DNA of 61,925 nt from Clostridia bacterium (GTDB taxonomy: Bacteria; Bacillota; Clostridia; Oscillospirales; Acutalibacteraceae), in the NCBI GenBank assembly GCA_017473165.1, contig JAFUNA010000009.1, forward strand, positions 1 through 61,925, written 5' to 3'. Every line of letters starts with the position of its first letter. Positions within the stretch are counted from its first letter, which is position 1. The notes below the pieces were generated by a model. That model worked only from the letters and a program-made list of their open reading frames with translations, was not told the origin of the DNA and ran no database searches. Below are positions 18,989 through 28,072 of the stretch, in pieces. The position numbers and the translations under genes were made by a program.

Positions 18989-19791
18989 CAATAGTCAATC
19001 GCCTGAATATCTGCGGGGGAGAAGAAAACGCTGCTTAAATTTGCCCATTCGAATTCGCATACATAAACTCCCGTAAGCTCGGGATCGATTTCGGTTTTGT
19101 CAAAATAAAAAGCCATTCCCGATTCGGTGAGATAGAAGTTTTCAAGGGTAAAGCATCTGCTGAAGGCTTCAAGATTTTTCTCCGAAAGTGCTTCGGGATT
19201 GTTGGGATAGAAATTTTGCATTGCCATTGGCTTTATAAGACTGTCAACAAGCATAGCCTCGTAGTCATCCCTTGAAAACTCATCAATCGCAAACGCCTTC
19301 GCCGTGCAGGGCTCACCCTTTTTGAGATCGAAGCATTTTGTGATGTATGCAGGCTCGCCCTTTCCGTCCGAAAAGGAAAACGCATCCTTAATCAGAAAGC
19401 AGGTGAAACGGCCGTCACTGTAGGTTGTTTCAAACTTGATTTCATTAACCCAGGGCTTTTCCGTGTCCAGACTGTCCATGGAAACGGCGGCGTTTTCAAC
19501 GTTACTTTCCGCCTTTTCGCAGGCATCCTCAAAGATTTCAAGCGAAACCTTGTTAACATAATCCTTTACGGCATTGTCGGCATATTCCGAAACCTCGGGC
19601 AGCACAACGTCAACAACATAAACGATTCTTCCGTTTTTGTCGGTGAAATCCTTGTGGTGACTCTGCTCCTTTATAACAGGCGGAGCAACGGTGGTTGTTG
19701 TGAAATCGGAGTTTTTGTCCTCTGCTTTTCTGCAGGAGGCAAAAGAGAAAATGAGAACGAACACAATAAAAATGCTCAAGAATCTTTTCAT
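18988..19791 (-). CDS. Lipoprotein with RsiV-like DUF3298 domain
   Basis: A 267-residue protein with a lipoprotein signal (FIVFVLIFSFASC, acylated Cys at residue 20) and a short TTTT spacer. A DUF4163/DUF3298-like body ends in the typical pattern FYLTESGMAFYFDKTEIDP followed by a strand and loop. Related domains in RsiV bind lysozyme or sense envelope stress, but no sigma factor or RsiV N-terminal anti-sigma domain is present here. GAAAGGAAT precedes the ATG. It faces rplQ convergently and the rhamnosidase divergently. Its function is not known. Confidence 0.75.
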   Translation of the reverse strand: MKRFLSIFIVFVLIFSFASCRKAEDKNSDFTTTTVAPPVIKEQSHHKDFTDKNGRIVYVVDVVLPEVSEYADNAVKDYVNKVSLEIFEDACEKAESNVENAAVSMDSLDTEKPWVNEIKFETTYSDGRFTCFLIKDAFSFSDGKGEPAYITKCFDLKKGEPCTAKAFAIDEFSRDDYEAMLVDSLIKPMAMQNFYPNNPEALSEKNLEAFSRCFTLENFYLTESGMAFYFDKTEIDPELTGVYVCEFEWANLSSVFFSPADIQAIDY

Positions 19792-19915
19792 AAAATCATT
19801 CCTTTCAAATTACATTATATATATAACGTGCGGTGCAATCAAGATGGAAAATATTAATTTTTTCGTTGCAATTTCCGACGGGATAATATAGAATAAACCT
19901 GAAAGGAGCGATAAC

Positions 19916-22093
19916 ATGAAAAATATTCTCAATGCTCAATGGATAAAATTCCCCAAGGTGGCACTTGAAAAAGAAATTTACTTCACAAGAAAGTTTGATA
20001 TTAATAAAGAATTGGTGTCCGCAAGCCTTGAAATCACGGCACTCGGCGTATACTTTGCCGAAATCAACGGCGAAAGAGTCGGCAACTGTATTTTTGCACC
20101 CGGCTGGACATCATACCACAAGCGTCTGCAGGTTGAAACCTATGACGTAACGGATTTCATCAAGAAAAACAACGAAATCAAGGTTGCCGTTGCACCGGGC
20201 TGGAAGGGATATAACCATTTCAGCAGAAACGGCAGCGACTGCTATCTCGGTCAGAACGAAATGGCAATGCTTTGTGCTCTCACAATGGAGTTTGCCGACG
20301 GTGAAAAGAGAATAATCACAAGCGGCGGCGACTGGAAATGCGAATTCGGCAAGAATGTTTACACTCAATTCTATAACGGCTATGTCTATAACCCTGCATA
20401 TGTTGACATCAGCCCCGAAAAGGCGGTTATTTTCCCCCATAACAACAAAATTCTTCTTGACCGTCAGGGCGAAAGAATTATTGAGCAGGAACGCCTTGCC
20501 GCAAAGGAAATCATCATAACTCCCAAGGGCGAAACCGTTATCGACTTCGGTCAGAACATGACGGGCTATGTTGAGTTCAGAATCAAGGGCAACAAGGGTG
20601 AAAGAGCCGTTATCAGCCACGCAGAGGTGCTTGACGCAGAGGGCAATTTCTACACCGATAACCTCCGCAGTGCAAAAGCACAGGCGATTTTTGTCTGCGA
20701 CGGCAAGGAGCATATCCACAAGTCGCAGCATAATTTCTTCGGCTTCCGCTATATAAGACTTGAAAACTGGAGCGATGAGGTCAAAAAAGAAAATTTCACC
20801 GCCGTTGTTGTTCATTCCGAGCTGAAGCGTACGGGATATTTTGAGTGCTCCGACCCGAGAGTCAACAAGCTGTTTTCAAATATAATCTGGGGTCAGAAGG
20901 GAAACTTCCTTGACGTTCCCACAGACTGCCCCCAGCGTGACGAGCGTCTTGGCTGGACAGGTGACGCACAGGTTTTTGTCAAGACCGCATCATATAACTT
21001 TGACGTTGAAAGATTTTTCACAAAGTGGCTTGCCGATTTGAGAGCCGACCAGACAGACTGGGGCTCAATTCCTTCGGTTATTCCCGATGTTTTTTCACAG
21101 GATGACAGCTGCTCTGCCGCATGGGCGGATGCCTCAACAATTTGTCCCTGGCAGATTTATCAGACCTATAACAACAGGAAAATCCTTGAGGATTCCGTTG
21201 AGTCCATGGAGAATTACATAGAATTCATCGAAGGCAAAAGCGAAAACGGAATCTGGAGCAGAAGCTGGCATTTCGGCGACTGGCTCAATCTTGACGGCAG
21301 CAGCCCCGAGGACTGCTCAAAGGGCACGGAAAAGAATCTGATTGCAACCGCTTACTACATTTATTCAAGCAATATTCTCATCAAAACAAAAGAGCTTCTG
21401 GGCAAGGATGCCTCGGAGCATAAGGCAAAGAGAGAAGCTTCAATTGCCGCCTTCCGCCGTGAATTCATGGAAAACGGCAGAATCAAGCCCGAATTTGCAA
21501 CCCAGACCGCCTGCGTGCTTGCGGTTTATTTCGGAATAAGCGATAACATTGCCGAAACCGCAAAGCAGCTCAACGAGCTTGTTACCGAATGCGGACACCT
21601 CAAGACGGGCTTTGTCGGCACTCCTTATCTGCTTCACGCATTGAGCGAAAACGGCTACGCCGAAACCGCCTACGGCCTTCTTCTCCGTGAGGAATATCCC
21701 TCATGGCTCTTCTCTGTCAAGATGGGTGCAACAACAATCTGGGAGCATTGGGACAGTATGCGTGAGGACGGCTCAATGTGGGATACCTCGATGAATTCCT
21801 TTAACCACTATGCTTACGGCAGCGTTGCCGACTGGCTTTACGGCGTTGCGGCGGGCATCAACATTGACGAAACCAAGCCCGGATTTGAGCATATCATCAT
21901 AAAGCCCGTAACCGATTCAAGGCTCACCTTCGTCAACGCAACCATTGACACCCGCAAGGGCGTTGTCAAGTCGGGCTGGAAAACCGAAAACGGCAAAACA
22001 ACCTACAGCGTTGAAATTCCCGAGGGTGCAACCGCAACGGTTATCATCGGCGGCGAAACAACCGAAATCGGTGCGGGAAAATACGAGTTTTAA
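19916..22093 (+). CDS. Alpha-L-rhamnosidase, glycoside hydrolase family 78
   Basis: A 725-residue protein without a signal peptide, so cytoplasmic. N-terminal beta domains (TALGVYFAEINGERVG, DVTDFIKKNNEIKVAVAPGW) precede the (alpha/alpha)6 barrel with the family-typical DVPTDCPQRDERLGWTGDAQ (about residues 340-359) and WEHWDS near 620, then a C-terminal beta sandwich. It would release L-rhamnose from rhamnosides. AAAGGAG stands before the ATG. The sugar symporter downstream supports a joint uptake-and-cleavage role. The exact substrate cannot be read from sequence. Confidence 0.88.
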   Translation: MKNILNAQWIKFPKVALEKEIYFTRKFDINKELVSASLEITALGVYFAEINGERVGNCIFAPGWTSYHKRLQVETYDVTDFIKKNNEIKVAVAPGWKGYNHFSRNGSDCYLGQNEMAMLCALTMEFADGEKRIITSGGDWKCEFGKNVYTQFYNGYVYNPAYVDISPEKAVIFPHNNKILLDRQGERIIEQERLAAKEIIITPKGETVIDFGQNMTGYVEFRIKGNKGERAVISHAEVLDAEGNFYTDNLRSAKAQAIFVCDGKEHIHKSQHNFFGFRYIRLENWSDEVKKENFTAVVVHSELKRTGYFECSDPRVNKLFSNIIWGQKGNFLDVPTDCPQRDERLGWTGDAQVFVKTASYNFDVERFFTKWLADLRADQTDWGSIPSVIPDVFSQDDSCSAAWADASTICPWQIYQTYNNRKILEDSVESMENYIEFIEGKSENGIWSRSWHFGDWLNLDGSSPEDCSKGTEKNLIATAYYIYSSNILIKTKELLGKDASEHKAKREASIAAFRREFMENGRIKPEFATQTACVLAVYFGISDNIAETAKQLNELVTECGHLKTGFVGTPYLLHALSENGYAETAYGLLLREEYPSWLFSVKMGATTIWEHWDSMREDGSMWDTSMNSFNHYAYGSVADWLYGVAAGINIDETKPGFEHIIIKPVTDSRLTFVNATIDTRKGVVKSGWKTENGKTTYSVEIPEGATATVIIGGETTEIGAGKYEF

Positions 22094-22186
22094 CTTAAAT
22101 TTGGCAAATCAAACAAAAAACAGACGGCTTTTTAGTTGGTTTTGTTGTCTTTAAAAAAGTTTATATTAGTGCTATAATGTATATCA

Positions 22187-22207
22187 GCCCGAAGTGTCTT
22201 CTTCGGG
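22187..22207 (+). promoter_or_regulatory. Promoter and leader hairpin of the sugar symporter gene
   Basis: TATAAT at 22173-22178 with TTTAAA 17 bp upstream gives a plausible promoter, so the symporter may be expressed apart from the rhamnosidase. The CCCGAAG/CTTCGGG hairpin at 22188-22207 lies in the short leader before AAGGAG. Confidence 0.45.
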
Positions 22208-22234
22208 CGGATTAGCAATAAGGAGAAATTTTCT

Positions 22235-23731
22235 ATGGCAGACACATATTTCTGTGCGAGGGAAAACGGCAAGCTCCACCGCCCCAGAACAATTCTGACG
22301 GGCTTTGGCTTCATGGCTTCCTCAATCGCATGGGCAATCTATGACCCCTACATCACAAAAATCCTTGAAAGACTGCTTAACGCTTCAACAATGGTTACGG
22401 AGTGGAGCGCAAAGCTTAACGAAATGTTCCCCGTGCTTGCAAAGTTTGCGGAGTCACAGGGCGAAAACGTTGTTACCGAAGCAGGCGGAATAACTCTTGT
22501 TCCCCTTTTCATCGGTATAATCATGACCTTCGATAACATTTTCGGCGTTATCTTCCAGCCGACCTTCGGCAAGCTTTCAGACCGCTGCCATTCAAAGCTC
22601 GGCAAACGCCGTCCCTTCATTGTTTTCGGTGCACCCGCATCCGCATTCCTCTTTGCGGTTATCCCCTGGGTTGCACTTTCGGGCTCTCTGCCCTTAACAA
22701 TGCTCTTCATAATTCTCTTTGTTTTCTCAATGTCACTCTGGAGAGCACCTGTTGTTGCCCTTATGCCTGCACTGACACCTCCCGCACTCCGCAGTGAAGG
22801 CAACGCAATCATCAACCTCATGGGCGGCGTCGGCTCGGCAATCGGTATGTTTGCGGGTACGGTTGTAGGCATATTCTATAAGCTTGCAACAGGCGTTAAG
22901 ATTACAACCGAAAACGAGCAGCTTGCATTCCCCTATGTTTTCCTTACCGGTGCCGTTGTTATGGTAATCGGTATGCTTGTAATTCTTTTCTTCGTAAAAG
23001 AACCCTCAAGCAAGCTTGAAGCAGTTGCAGAGCACAATAAGGCTCTCGACGCAGCTGCAAGAGCAAAGGCAGAAAAAGAAGCAAAGAAAGCCGAAAAGGA
23101 AGCAAGAAAAGCAATGAAGCTTTCATCCGGCGAAAGAAGAAGCCTTGTTTTCATGCTCGGCGGACTGTTCTTCCTTTTCTGCGGCACAAACGCAATCACA
23201 ACCTTCTTTGCACTTTTTGCAGCTGAAGTTCTCGGCAAAACAACCGCAGAAGCAACAATCATGACAACTCTCTTTGCTGTTTGCTCGGCAGTTGCTGCAA
23301 TCCCTGCAGGCTACATGGGCAAAAAAATCGGCAGAAAGAAGACAATCCTTCTTGGTCTTGCCGTATTCATGGCAGCATTTGTTCTCTATATCCTCACAAA
23401 GAGCACCGCAATTATCTGGGTTGTTCTTGTTCTCGGCGGATTTGCAAATATGTTCATCACCGTTAACACCCTTCCCCTTGTTCTTGAAATCGGCGGCGTT
23501 GATAAGGTTGGCACATTCACAGGCTATTACTACACCGCAACCTTCTCCGCACAGATTGCATCCCCCATCATCTACGGTATCGTTCGTATGCTTTCGGGCA
23601 CATACATGTCGCTGTTTGTATACAGCCCCGTTATGTTTGTTCTGAGTATGCTCTGCATCTTCTTTGTTAAGCACGGCGAAGCCGTTCCCGAAGAAGTTGT
23701 GAAGGCTGCAAAGGAAGCAAACGAGGACTAA
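22235..23731 (+). CDS. MFS sugar transporter, GPH/SLC45-like
   Basis: A 498-residue, twelve-helix transporter. The cytoplasmic motif SDRCHSKLGKRRPFIVFGAP (about 112-131) is of the kind seen in glycoside-pentoside-hexuronide cation symporters. The central cytoplasmic loop is a highly charged Ala/Lys/Glu helix (about 270-300). It likely imports a sugar or glycoside by cation symport, and its place after a GH78 enzyme makes a rhamnoside or flavonoid-type glycoside likely, though this is inferred. Confidence 0.85.
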   Translation: MADTYFCARENGKLHRPRTILTGFGFMASSIAWAIYDPYITKILERLLNASTMVTEWSAKLNEMFPVLAKFAESQGENVVTEAGGITLVPLFIGIIMTFDNIFGVIFQPTFGKLSDRCHSKLGKRRPFIVFGAPASAFLFAVIPWVALSGSLPLTMLFIILFVFSMSLWRAPVVALMPALTPPALRSEGNAIINLMGGVGSAIGMFAGTVVGIFYKLATGVKITTENEQLAFPYVFLTGAVVMVIGMLVILFFVKEPSSKLEAVAEHNKALDAAARAKAEKEAKKAEKEARKAMKLSSGERRSLVFMLGGLFFLFCGTNAITTFFALFAAEVLGKTTAEATIMTTLFAVCSAVAAIPAGYMGKKIGRKKTILLGLAVFMAAFVLYILTKSTAIIWVVLVLGGFANMFITVNTLPLVLEIGGVDKVGTFTGYYYTATFSAQIASPIIYGIVRMLSGTYMSLFVYSPVMFVLSMLCIFFVKHGEAVPEEVVKAAKEANED

Positions 23732-23820
23732 TCAGGATCTCTTCCGCCGATTTCTGAAACCGCACGGCATTCCGCAGCCTGCGGCGGATTAGTCGGCAAA
23801 AACATACATCCTTCTATAAA

Positions 23821-23858
23821 AGCTAAAGGCATCGGTTTACCGGTGCCTTTAGCTTTTG
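23821..23858 (+). terminator. Intrinsic terminator after the symporter gene
   Basis: AGCTAAAGGCATCGG pairs with CCGGTGCCTTTAGCT (one G-T pair) over a TTTA loop, then TTTTGC. Confidence 0.82.
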
Positions 23859-23975
23859 CTGCGAGAAAGCCGTAAAACAGCGTCGCAGACGACTGATTCA
23901 TAATTCATGGTTTATATATTGTTTTTTATTGCAAAATATGCTATTATAATCTAAAATCCGCAAAGGAGTGATTGA

Positions 23976-25505
23976 ATGTTTGCCCGAATCAACAGCATGG
24001 GTCTTTCCGGCATCGAGAGCTACATGGTCGGTGTTGAAGTTGACTACGGACAGGGCTTGCCCAGAATTGATCTGGTCGGTCTGCCCGACACGGCTGTTAA
24101 CGAATCGAGAAACAGAGTTCGCTCCGCAATCAAAAACAGCGGATTTTCATTCCCCCAGAGCAGGCTGACAATCAATCTTTCCCCTGCCGATACACGCAAG
24201 GAGGGTCCCGTTTACGATTTGCCCATTCTCATGGCAATTCTCGTTGCGGGTCAGCAGCTTCGGTGCAATATCGATGACTGTGCCTTTGTCGGAGAGCTGT
24301 CGCTTGACGGACTTGTCCGCCACGTAAACGGTGTTCTGCCCATGGTAATCCGAGCACGGAAAAGCGGAATCAAGCGGGTTTTTGTGCCTGCGGATAACGC
24401 CCGTGAGAGCTCGGTTGTTGAGGGGATTGACGTCTATGCCGTTGAAACCGTTAAGCAGGTTGTTGATTTTTTAAGAGGTGAAATTCACCTTGAGCCCGTG
24501 AAATTCGACCCCGCACTTGACGAAATTTACAAGACCCCCATGCCCGATTTCCGTGACGTAATGGGTCAGCAGGAAGCACGCTATGCCCTTGAAATTGCGG
24601 CGGCGGGCGGGCATAATATATTGATGATAGGGCCTCCGGGCTCGGGCAAAAGTATGCTCGCAAAGCGGCTGCCCTCAATCCTGCCCGACATGACATTTGA
24701 AGAAAGCCTTCGCACAACGGAGCTTTATTCAATTGCAGGCGTATTGCCGAAAGAAGTTTCGCTTATCCGTGAAAGACCCTTCCGTGCGCCCCACCACAGC
24801 GTATCCCCTGCGGGGCTTTCGGGCGGAGGAGCAATTCCCCGACCGGGCGAAATTTCGCTTTCACATAACGGAGTTCTTTTCCTTGACGAGCTGCCCGAAT
24901 TCTCAAAGCAGGCAATGGAGGTTTTGCGTCAGCCAATCGAGGACAGCAAAATAACCATTTCCCGTGCGAGTGCGTCATACACCTATCCTTGCTCTGCAAT
25001 GGTTGTTGCGGCAATGAATCCCTGCCCCTGCGGATATTACGGTCATCCCCAAAGAAAATGCACCTGCCCGAGCGGTGCGGCAAAGCGTTATCTTTCAAGG
25101 ATTTCGGGGCCTATGCTCGACAGAATGGACATTCACATCGAGGTGCCGCCCGTTGATTTCGAAAAGCTTTCAAGCAAGGTGCCTTCCGAATGCTCGGCAG
25201 ACATCAGAAAAAGGGTCAACGCCGCAAGAAAAATTCAGCAGGAGCGGCTAAAGGGCACGGGCGTCAGCTGCAACGCAAAAATGACTCCCGCACAGACCCG
25301 TGAATTTTGTCAGCCGTCACATGACGGAATGATTATGCTTGAAAGAGTGTTCAATTCGCTTGATTTTTCGGCAAGAGCCTATGACAAAATCCTGCGTGTT
25401 TCACGCACAATCGCCGACCTTCAGGGCTGCCCCACAATCGAAGCGGAGCACGTTTTGCAGGCGGTGCAGTATCGCAGCCTTGACAGAAAGCTGTGGCAGA
25501 AGTAA
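23976..25505 (+). CDS. YifB/ComM family Mg-chelatase-like AAA+ ATPase
   Basis: A 509-residue protein. An N-terminal Lon-like ChlI fold (LVGLPDTAVNESRNRVRSAI) leads to an AAA+ core with Walker A GPPGSGKSMLAKRLPS (about 218-233) and Walker B LFLDELPEF. A cysteine cluster CPCGYYGHPQRKCTC lies near 350. A C-terminal Mg_chelatase_C domain follows. ComM in Vibrio is a hexameric helicase that aids branch migration in natural transformation. AAAGGAG precedes the ATG. It stands between an MFS gene and sufC, unlike the common place next to dprA. Confidence 0.93.
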   Translation: MFARINSMGLSGIESYMVGVEVDYGQGLPRIDLVGLPDTAVNESRNRVRSAIKNSGFSFPQSRLTINLSPADTRKEGPVYDLPILMAILVAGQQLRCNIDDCAFVGELSLDGLVRHVNGVLPMVIRARKSGIKRVFVPADNARESSVVEGIDVYAVETVKQVVDFLRGEIHLEPVKFDPALDEIYKTPMPDFRDVMGQQEARYALEIAAAGGHNILMIGPPGSGKSMLAKRLPSILPDMTFEESLRTTELYSIAGVLPKEVSLIRERPFRAPHHSVSPAGLSGGGAIPRPGEISLSHNGVLFLDELPEFSKQAMEVLRQPIEDSKITISRASASYTYPCSAMVVAAMNPCPCGYYGHPQRKCTCPSGAAKRYLSRISGPMLDRMDIHIEVPPVDFEKLSSKVPSECSADIRKRVNAARKIQQERLKGTGVSCNAKMTPAQTREFCQPSHDGMIMLERVFNSLDFSARAYDKILRVSRTIADLQGCPTIEAEHVLQAVQYRSLDRKLWQK

Positions 25506-25580
25506 TTTTCGTGCGGAATATTGATAATATCGCACGGATGGTATATAATAAACCGATAAAAACTTTTATGGAGAAAATGT

Positions 25581-26309
25581 ATGTTAAAGCTTGAAAATGT
25601 TTCATTCAAAGTGGATGTTGACGGCGAGGTGCTCGAAATTGTTGACAACGTCAGCATCGAAGTGCCCGACGGAGCATTTACCGTTATAACAGGCCCTAAC
25701 GGCGGCGGAAAATCAACTCTTGCCCGCCTTATTATGGGCATCGAAAAGCCCACGAGCGGCAGAATTTTATATAATGACATCGACATCACCAATATGTCCG
25801 TGACCGAAAGAGCAAAGCTCGGCATCGGCTACGCATTCCAGCAGCCTCCCAGATTCAAGGGGCTGACGGTCCGCCGTCTGCTCTCACTTGCGGCAGGCAG
25901 CGAGTTGCCCGTTGACGAATGCTGCGGCTATCTCACAAGCGTTGGTCTTTGCTCAAAGGATTACCTCAACCGTGAAATGGATAACTCTCTTTCGGGCGGC
26001 GAGGCAAAGAGAATCGAAATCGCAACCCTCATGGCACGCAAGCTCGGTCTTGCAATTTTTGACGAGCCAGAGGCAGGCATTGACCTCTGGAGCTTCTCGA
26101 TGCTTGTTGAAAGCTTCAAGGCAATGAGCAAGGGCAGCCATCAGAGCGTTATCGTTATTTCCCACCAGGAAAGAATCATGCAGCTTGCCGACGAAATGGT
26201 TGTTATTGCAGGCGGCAAAATCCGTGAAACCGGTCCCAAGGACAAGATTTTCCCCAAGCTTATGGGCGAATTCAACGAAAACTGCGGCTTCAGAGGAAAG
26301 GAGGAATAA
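25581..26309 (+). CDS. sufC: Fe-S cluster assembly ATPase SufC
   Basis: A 242-residue ABC ATPase with Walker A GPNGGGKSTLAR (about 39-50), signature LSGGEAKRIEIA, Walker B LAIFDEPEAGID and the switch His in IVISHQERI. It is soluble, with no membrane partner. It lies 3 nt before a single SufB/D-like gene, which it would drive. No sufS, sufU or sufD follows. Confidence 0.93.
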   Translation: MLKLENVSFKVDVDGEVLEIVDNVSIEVPDGAFTVITGPNGGGKSTLARLIMGIEKPTSGRILYNDIDITNMSVTERAKLGIGYAFQQPPRFKGLTVRRLLSLAAGSELPVDECCGYLTSVGLCSKDYLNREMDNSLSGGEAKRIEIATLMARKLGLAIFDEPEAGIDLWSFSMLVESFKAMSKGSHQSVIVISHQERIMQLADEMVVIAGGKIRETGPKDKIFPKLMGEFNENCGFRGKEE

Positions 26310-26312
26310 ACA

Positions 26313-27230
26313 ATGGAGAAAATCGACAGCAATTTACTTGAATCCATTGCGGATCTTCATGAAATTCCCGCAGGAGCTTATAATATCAGAAAAAACGGTG
26401 AGGGCTTCTCAAGACGCTCAACCGCAAACATCGAAATTGTTACAAAAACCGACAAGCCGGGCATTGATATCATCGTTGCACCCTTTACAAAGAACGAAAG
26501 TGTGCACATTCCCGTTATCATAACCGAAACGGGTGTTGACGACCTTGTTTATAACGATTTTTATATCGGCGAGGGTGCAGAGGTGCTGATTGTTGCGGGC
26601 TGCGGAATTCACAACAGCGGCGACGAAAAATCGCAGCATGACGGCATTCACACCTTCCATATCGGCAAGAATGCCAAGATAAAATATGTTGAAAAGCATT
26701 ACGGCGAGGGTGACGGCAAGGGCGAAAGAGTGCTCAATCCCGTGACTGTTGTTGAGCAGGAGGAAGGCTCGGTCTGCGAAATGGAAATGGTGCAGATTAA
26801 GGGCGTTGACTCAACCGTTCGTGACACAAAGGCACATCTTGCGGCGGGTGCAAGGCTCATCATGACCGAAAGACTGCTGACCCACGGCAACCAGTATGCA
26901 CGCTCTGACATGGAGGTCTATCTTGACGGCGAGGACGCATCGTCGCAGATTATTTCACGCTCTGTTGCAAAGGATAATTCAAAGCAGATTTTCCATCCCA
27001 ACGCAATCGGCAACGCAAAGTGCAGGGCACACGTTACCTGCGACTCCATTATTATGGACGATGCAACTGTCAGCTCAATTCCCGCAATCACCGCAAATTC
27101 CGCCGACGCACAGATTGTTCACGAGGCGGCAATCGGCAGAATCAATAATGACCAGCTCATCAAGCTCATGACTTTCGGCATGAATGAAGAAGAAGCCGAA
27201 GAAGTCATCATTCAAGGATTTCTTAAATAA
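26313..27230 (+). CDS. sufB: SufB/SufD-family scaffold of a minimal SUF system
   Basis: A 305-residue beta-helix protein with the SufBD core (GAEVLIVAGCGIHNSG, MTERLLTHGNQYARSDMEVY, EAAIGRINNDQLIKLMTFGM). It is shorter than the about 470-residue canonical SufB because the N-terminal part is missing. With SufC alone next to it, it matches the two-gene SMS-type system reported from archaea and some Clostridia. It would assemble Fe-S clusters in the cytoplasm. Terminator just behind. Confidence 0.9.
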   Translation: MEKIDSNLLESIADLHEIPAGAYNIRKNGEGFSRRSTANIEIVTKTDKPGIDIIVAPFTKNESVHIPVIITETGVDDLVYNDFYIGEGAEVLIVAGCGIHNSGDEKSQHDGIHTFHIGKNAKIKYVEKHYGEGDGKGERVLNPVTVVEQEEGSVCEMEMVQIKGVDSTVRDTKAHLAAGARLIMTERLLTHGNQYARSDMEVYLDGEDASSQIISRSVAKDNSKQIFHPNAIGNAKCRAHVTCDSIIMDDATVSSIPAITANSADAQIVHEAAIGRINNDQLIKLMTFGMNEEEAEEVIIQGFLK

Positions 27231-27234
27231 AAAC

Positions 27235-27268
27235 CAACGGAGATACCTCTTGCAGGCATCTCCGTTTT
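27235..27268. terminator. Bidirectional terminator between sufB and the RHH gene
   Basis: AACGGAGAT...CC pairs with GG..ATCTCCGTT and is followed by TTTTTGTTTT on the + strand. On the minus strand it also ends in a T-rich run, serving the convergent RHH gene. Confidence 0.8.
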
Positions 27269-27282
27269 TGTTTTATATCTGA

Positions 27283-27465
27283 TTATTCTTCGGGTTCTAA
27301 TTTTATCTCGCCGTTTTCCTCTTCAAATTCACGAATGCATTGGCGAATCAAATAGATAATTTGTCCGTTTGAGGAACGACCCTCGTATTTTGCAATATAA
27401 CGGAGTTTTCCGTGAAGTTCGGGGTCAACCTCTATTCCCAAATGTTTATTATTTTTATTTCTCAT
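27283..27465 (-). CDS. Ribbon-helix-helix (Arc/CopG-like) DNA-binding protein
   Basis: A 60-residue protein with a basic N-terminus, one strand (HLGIEVDPELHGKLRYIAKY) and two helices (NGQIIYLIRQCIREFEEENG), the RHH fold. Such proteins bind palindromic DNA as dimers and often repress their own operon. It is divergent from the SLOG-like gene at 27581, and the 115-bp region between them has repeated AAGTATA sites over the core promoter. Both genes have GGTGAT-type leaders and are AT-rich beside their neighbours, suggesting they arrived together. Confidence 0.8.
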   Translation of the reverse strand: MRNKNNKHLGIEVDPELHGKLRYIAKYEGRSSNGQIIYLIRQCIREFEEENGEIKLEPEE

Positions 27466-27494
27466 AAAACATCACCAATAAAAAATCTTAATTT

Positions 27495-27555
27495 AAGTAT
27501 ATTTTAAGATTGTTTTATGGTATAATGTTGAAAGTATACTTATTTTAAGTATACT
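27495..27555. promoter_or_regulatory. Operator-like AAGTATA repeats around a divergent promoter
   Basis: AAGTATATT (27495-27503), AAGTATACTT (27532-27541, itself a perfect palindrome) and AAGTATACT (27547-27555) flank TATAAT at 27521-27526. AATCTTAA/TTAAGATT (27484-27511) forms an outer inverted repeat. Such an array suits an RHH repressor acting on the SLOG gene and perhaps on itself. Binding is inferred. Confidence 0.6.
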
Positions 27556-27580
27556 AAATTATTTAACTGTTGGTGATTTT

Positions 27581-28015
27581 ATGACTTGCACGTTTTTCGG
27601 ACACAAAAACATTACACATGATATAGAACCTGTCTTAAATTCAGTTTTAGTGGATTTGATTGAAAACGAAAATGTTAACTTGTTTTATGTAGGTAATAGC
27701 GGAGTTTTTGATGCAATGGTTCAAAATAAATTGAAACATTTAAAAAGTTTATATCCTCATATCAAGTGTTTTACGGTTATTGCATATATGCCAACAAAGC
27801 AAAACAAAACAGAAACTGATTTAGATACAATTTATCCTGACGGTCTGGAAAATACGCCGCCTAAATTTGCAATAAACAAACGCAATAAATGGATGATAGA
27901 TAAATCGGATTATGTTGTAACTTATGTGAAACATACAACGGGCGGTGCGGTAAAATTCAAAGAATTTGCGGAAAAAGAGGAAAAGAAAGTTATAAATATT
28001 GCGGATATGGAATAA
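27581..28015 (+). CDS. SLOG/DUF1273-like Rossmann-fold protein
   Basis: A 144-residue protein opening MTCTFFGHKNI, with LFYVGNSGVFDAMVQNKLK (about 35-53) and a C-terminal strand-turn IDKSDYVVTYVKHTTGGAVK. This is the pattern of small SLOG/YpsA-like nucleotide-binding proteins. Some SLOG proteins bind cyclic nucleotides or ADP-ribose derivatives in defence systems, others are of unknown role. It is AT-rich and likely transferred. No toxin, effector or transmembrane partner lies beside it, so a defence role is only a possibility. Confidence 0.7.
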   Translation: MTCTFFGHKNITHDIEPVLNSVLVDLIENENVNLFYVGNSGVFDAMVQNKLKHLKSLYPHIKCFTVIAYMPTKQNKTETDLDTIYPDGLENTPPKFAINKRNKWMIDKSDYVVTYVKHTTGGAVKFKEFAEKEEKKVINIADME

Positions 28016-28072
28016 TAAACAGTTGGTTTGTGCGAAATTTTTCAAAACGTCAGGAACGCCGTACCGAGCTTT

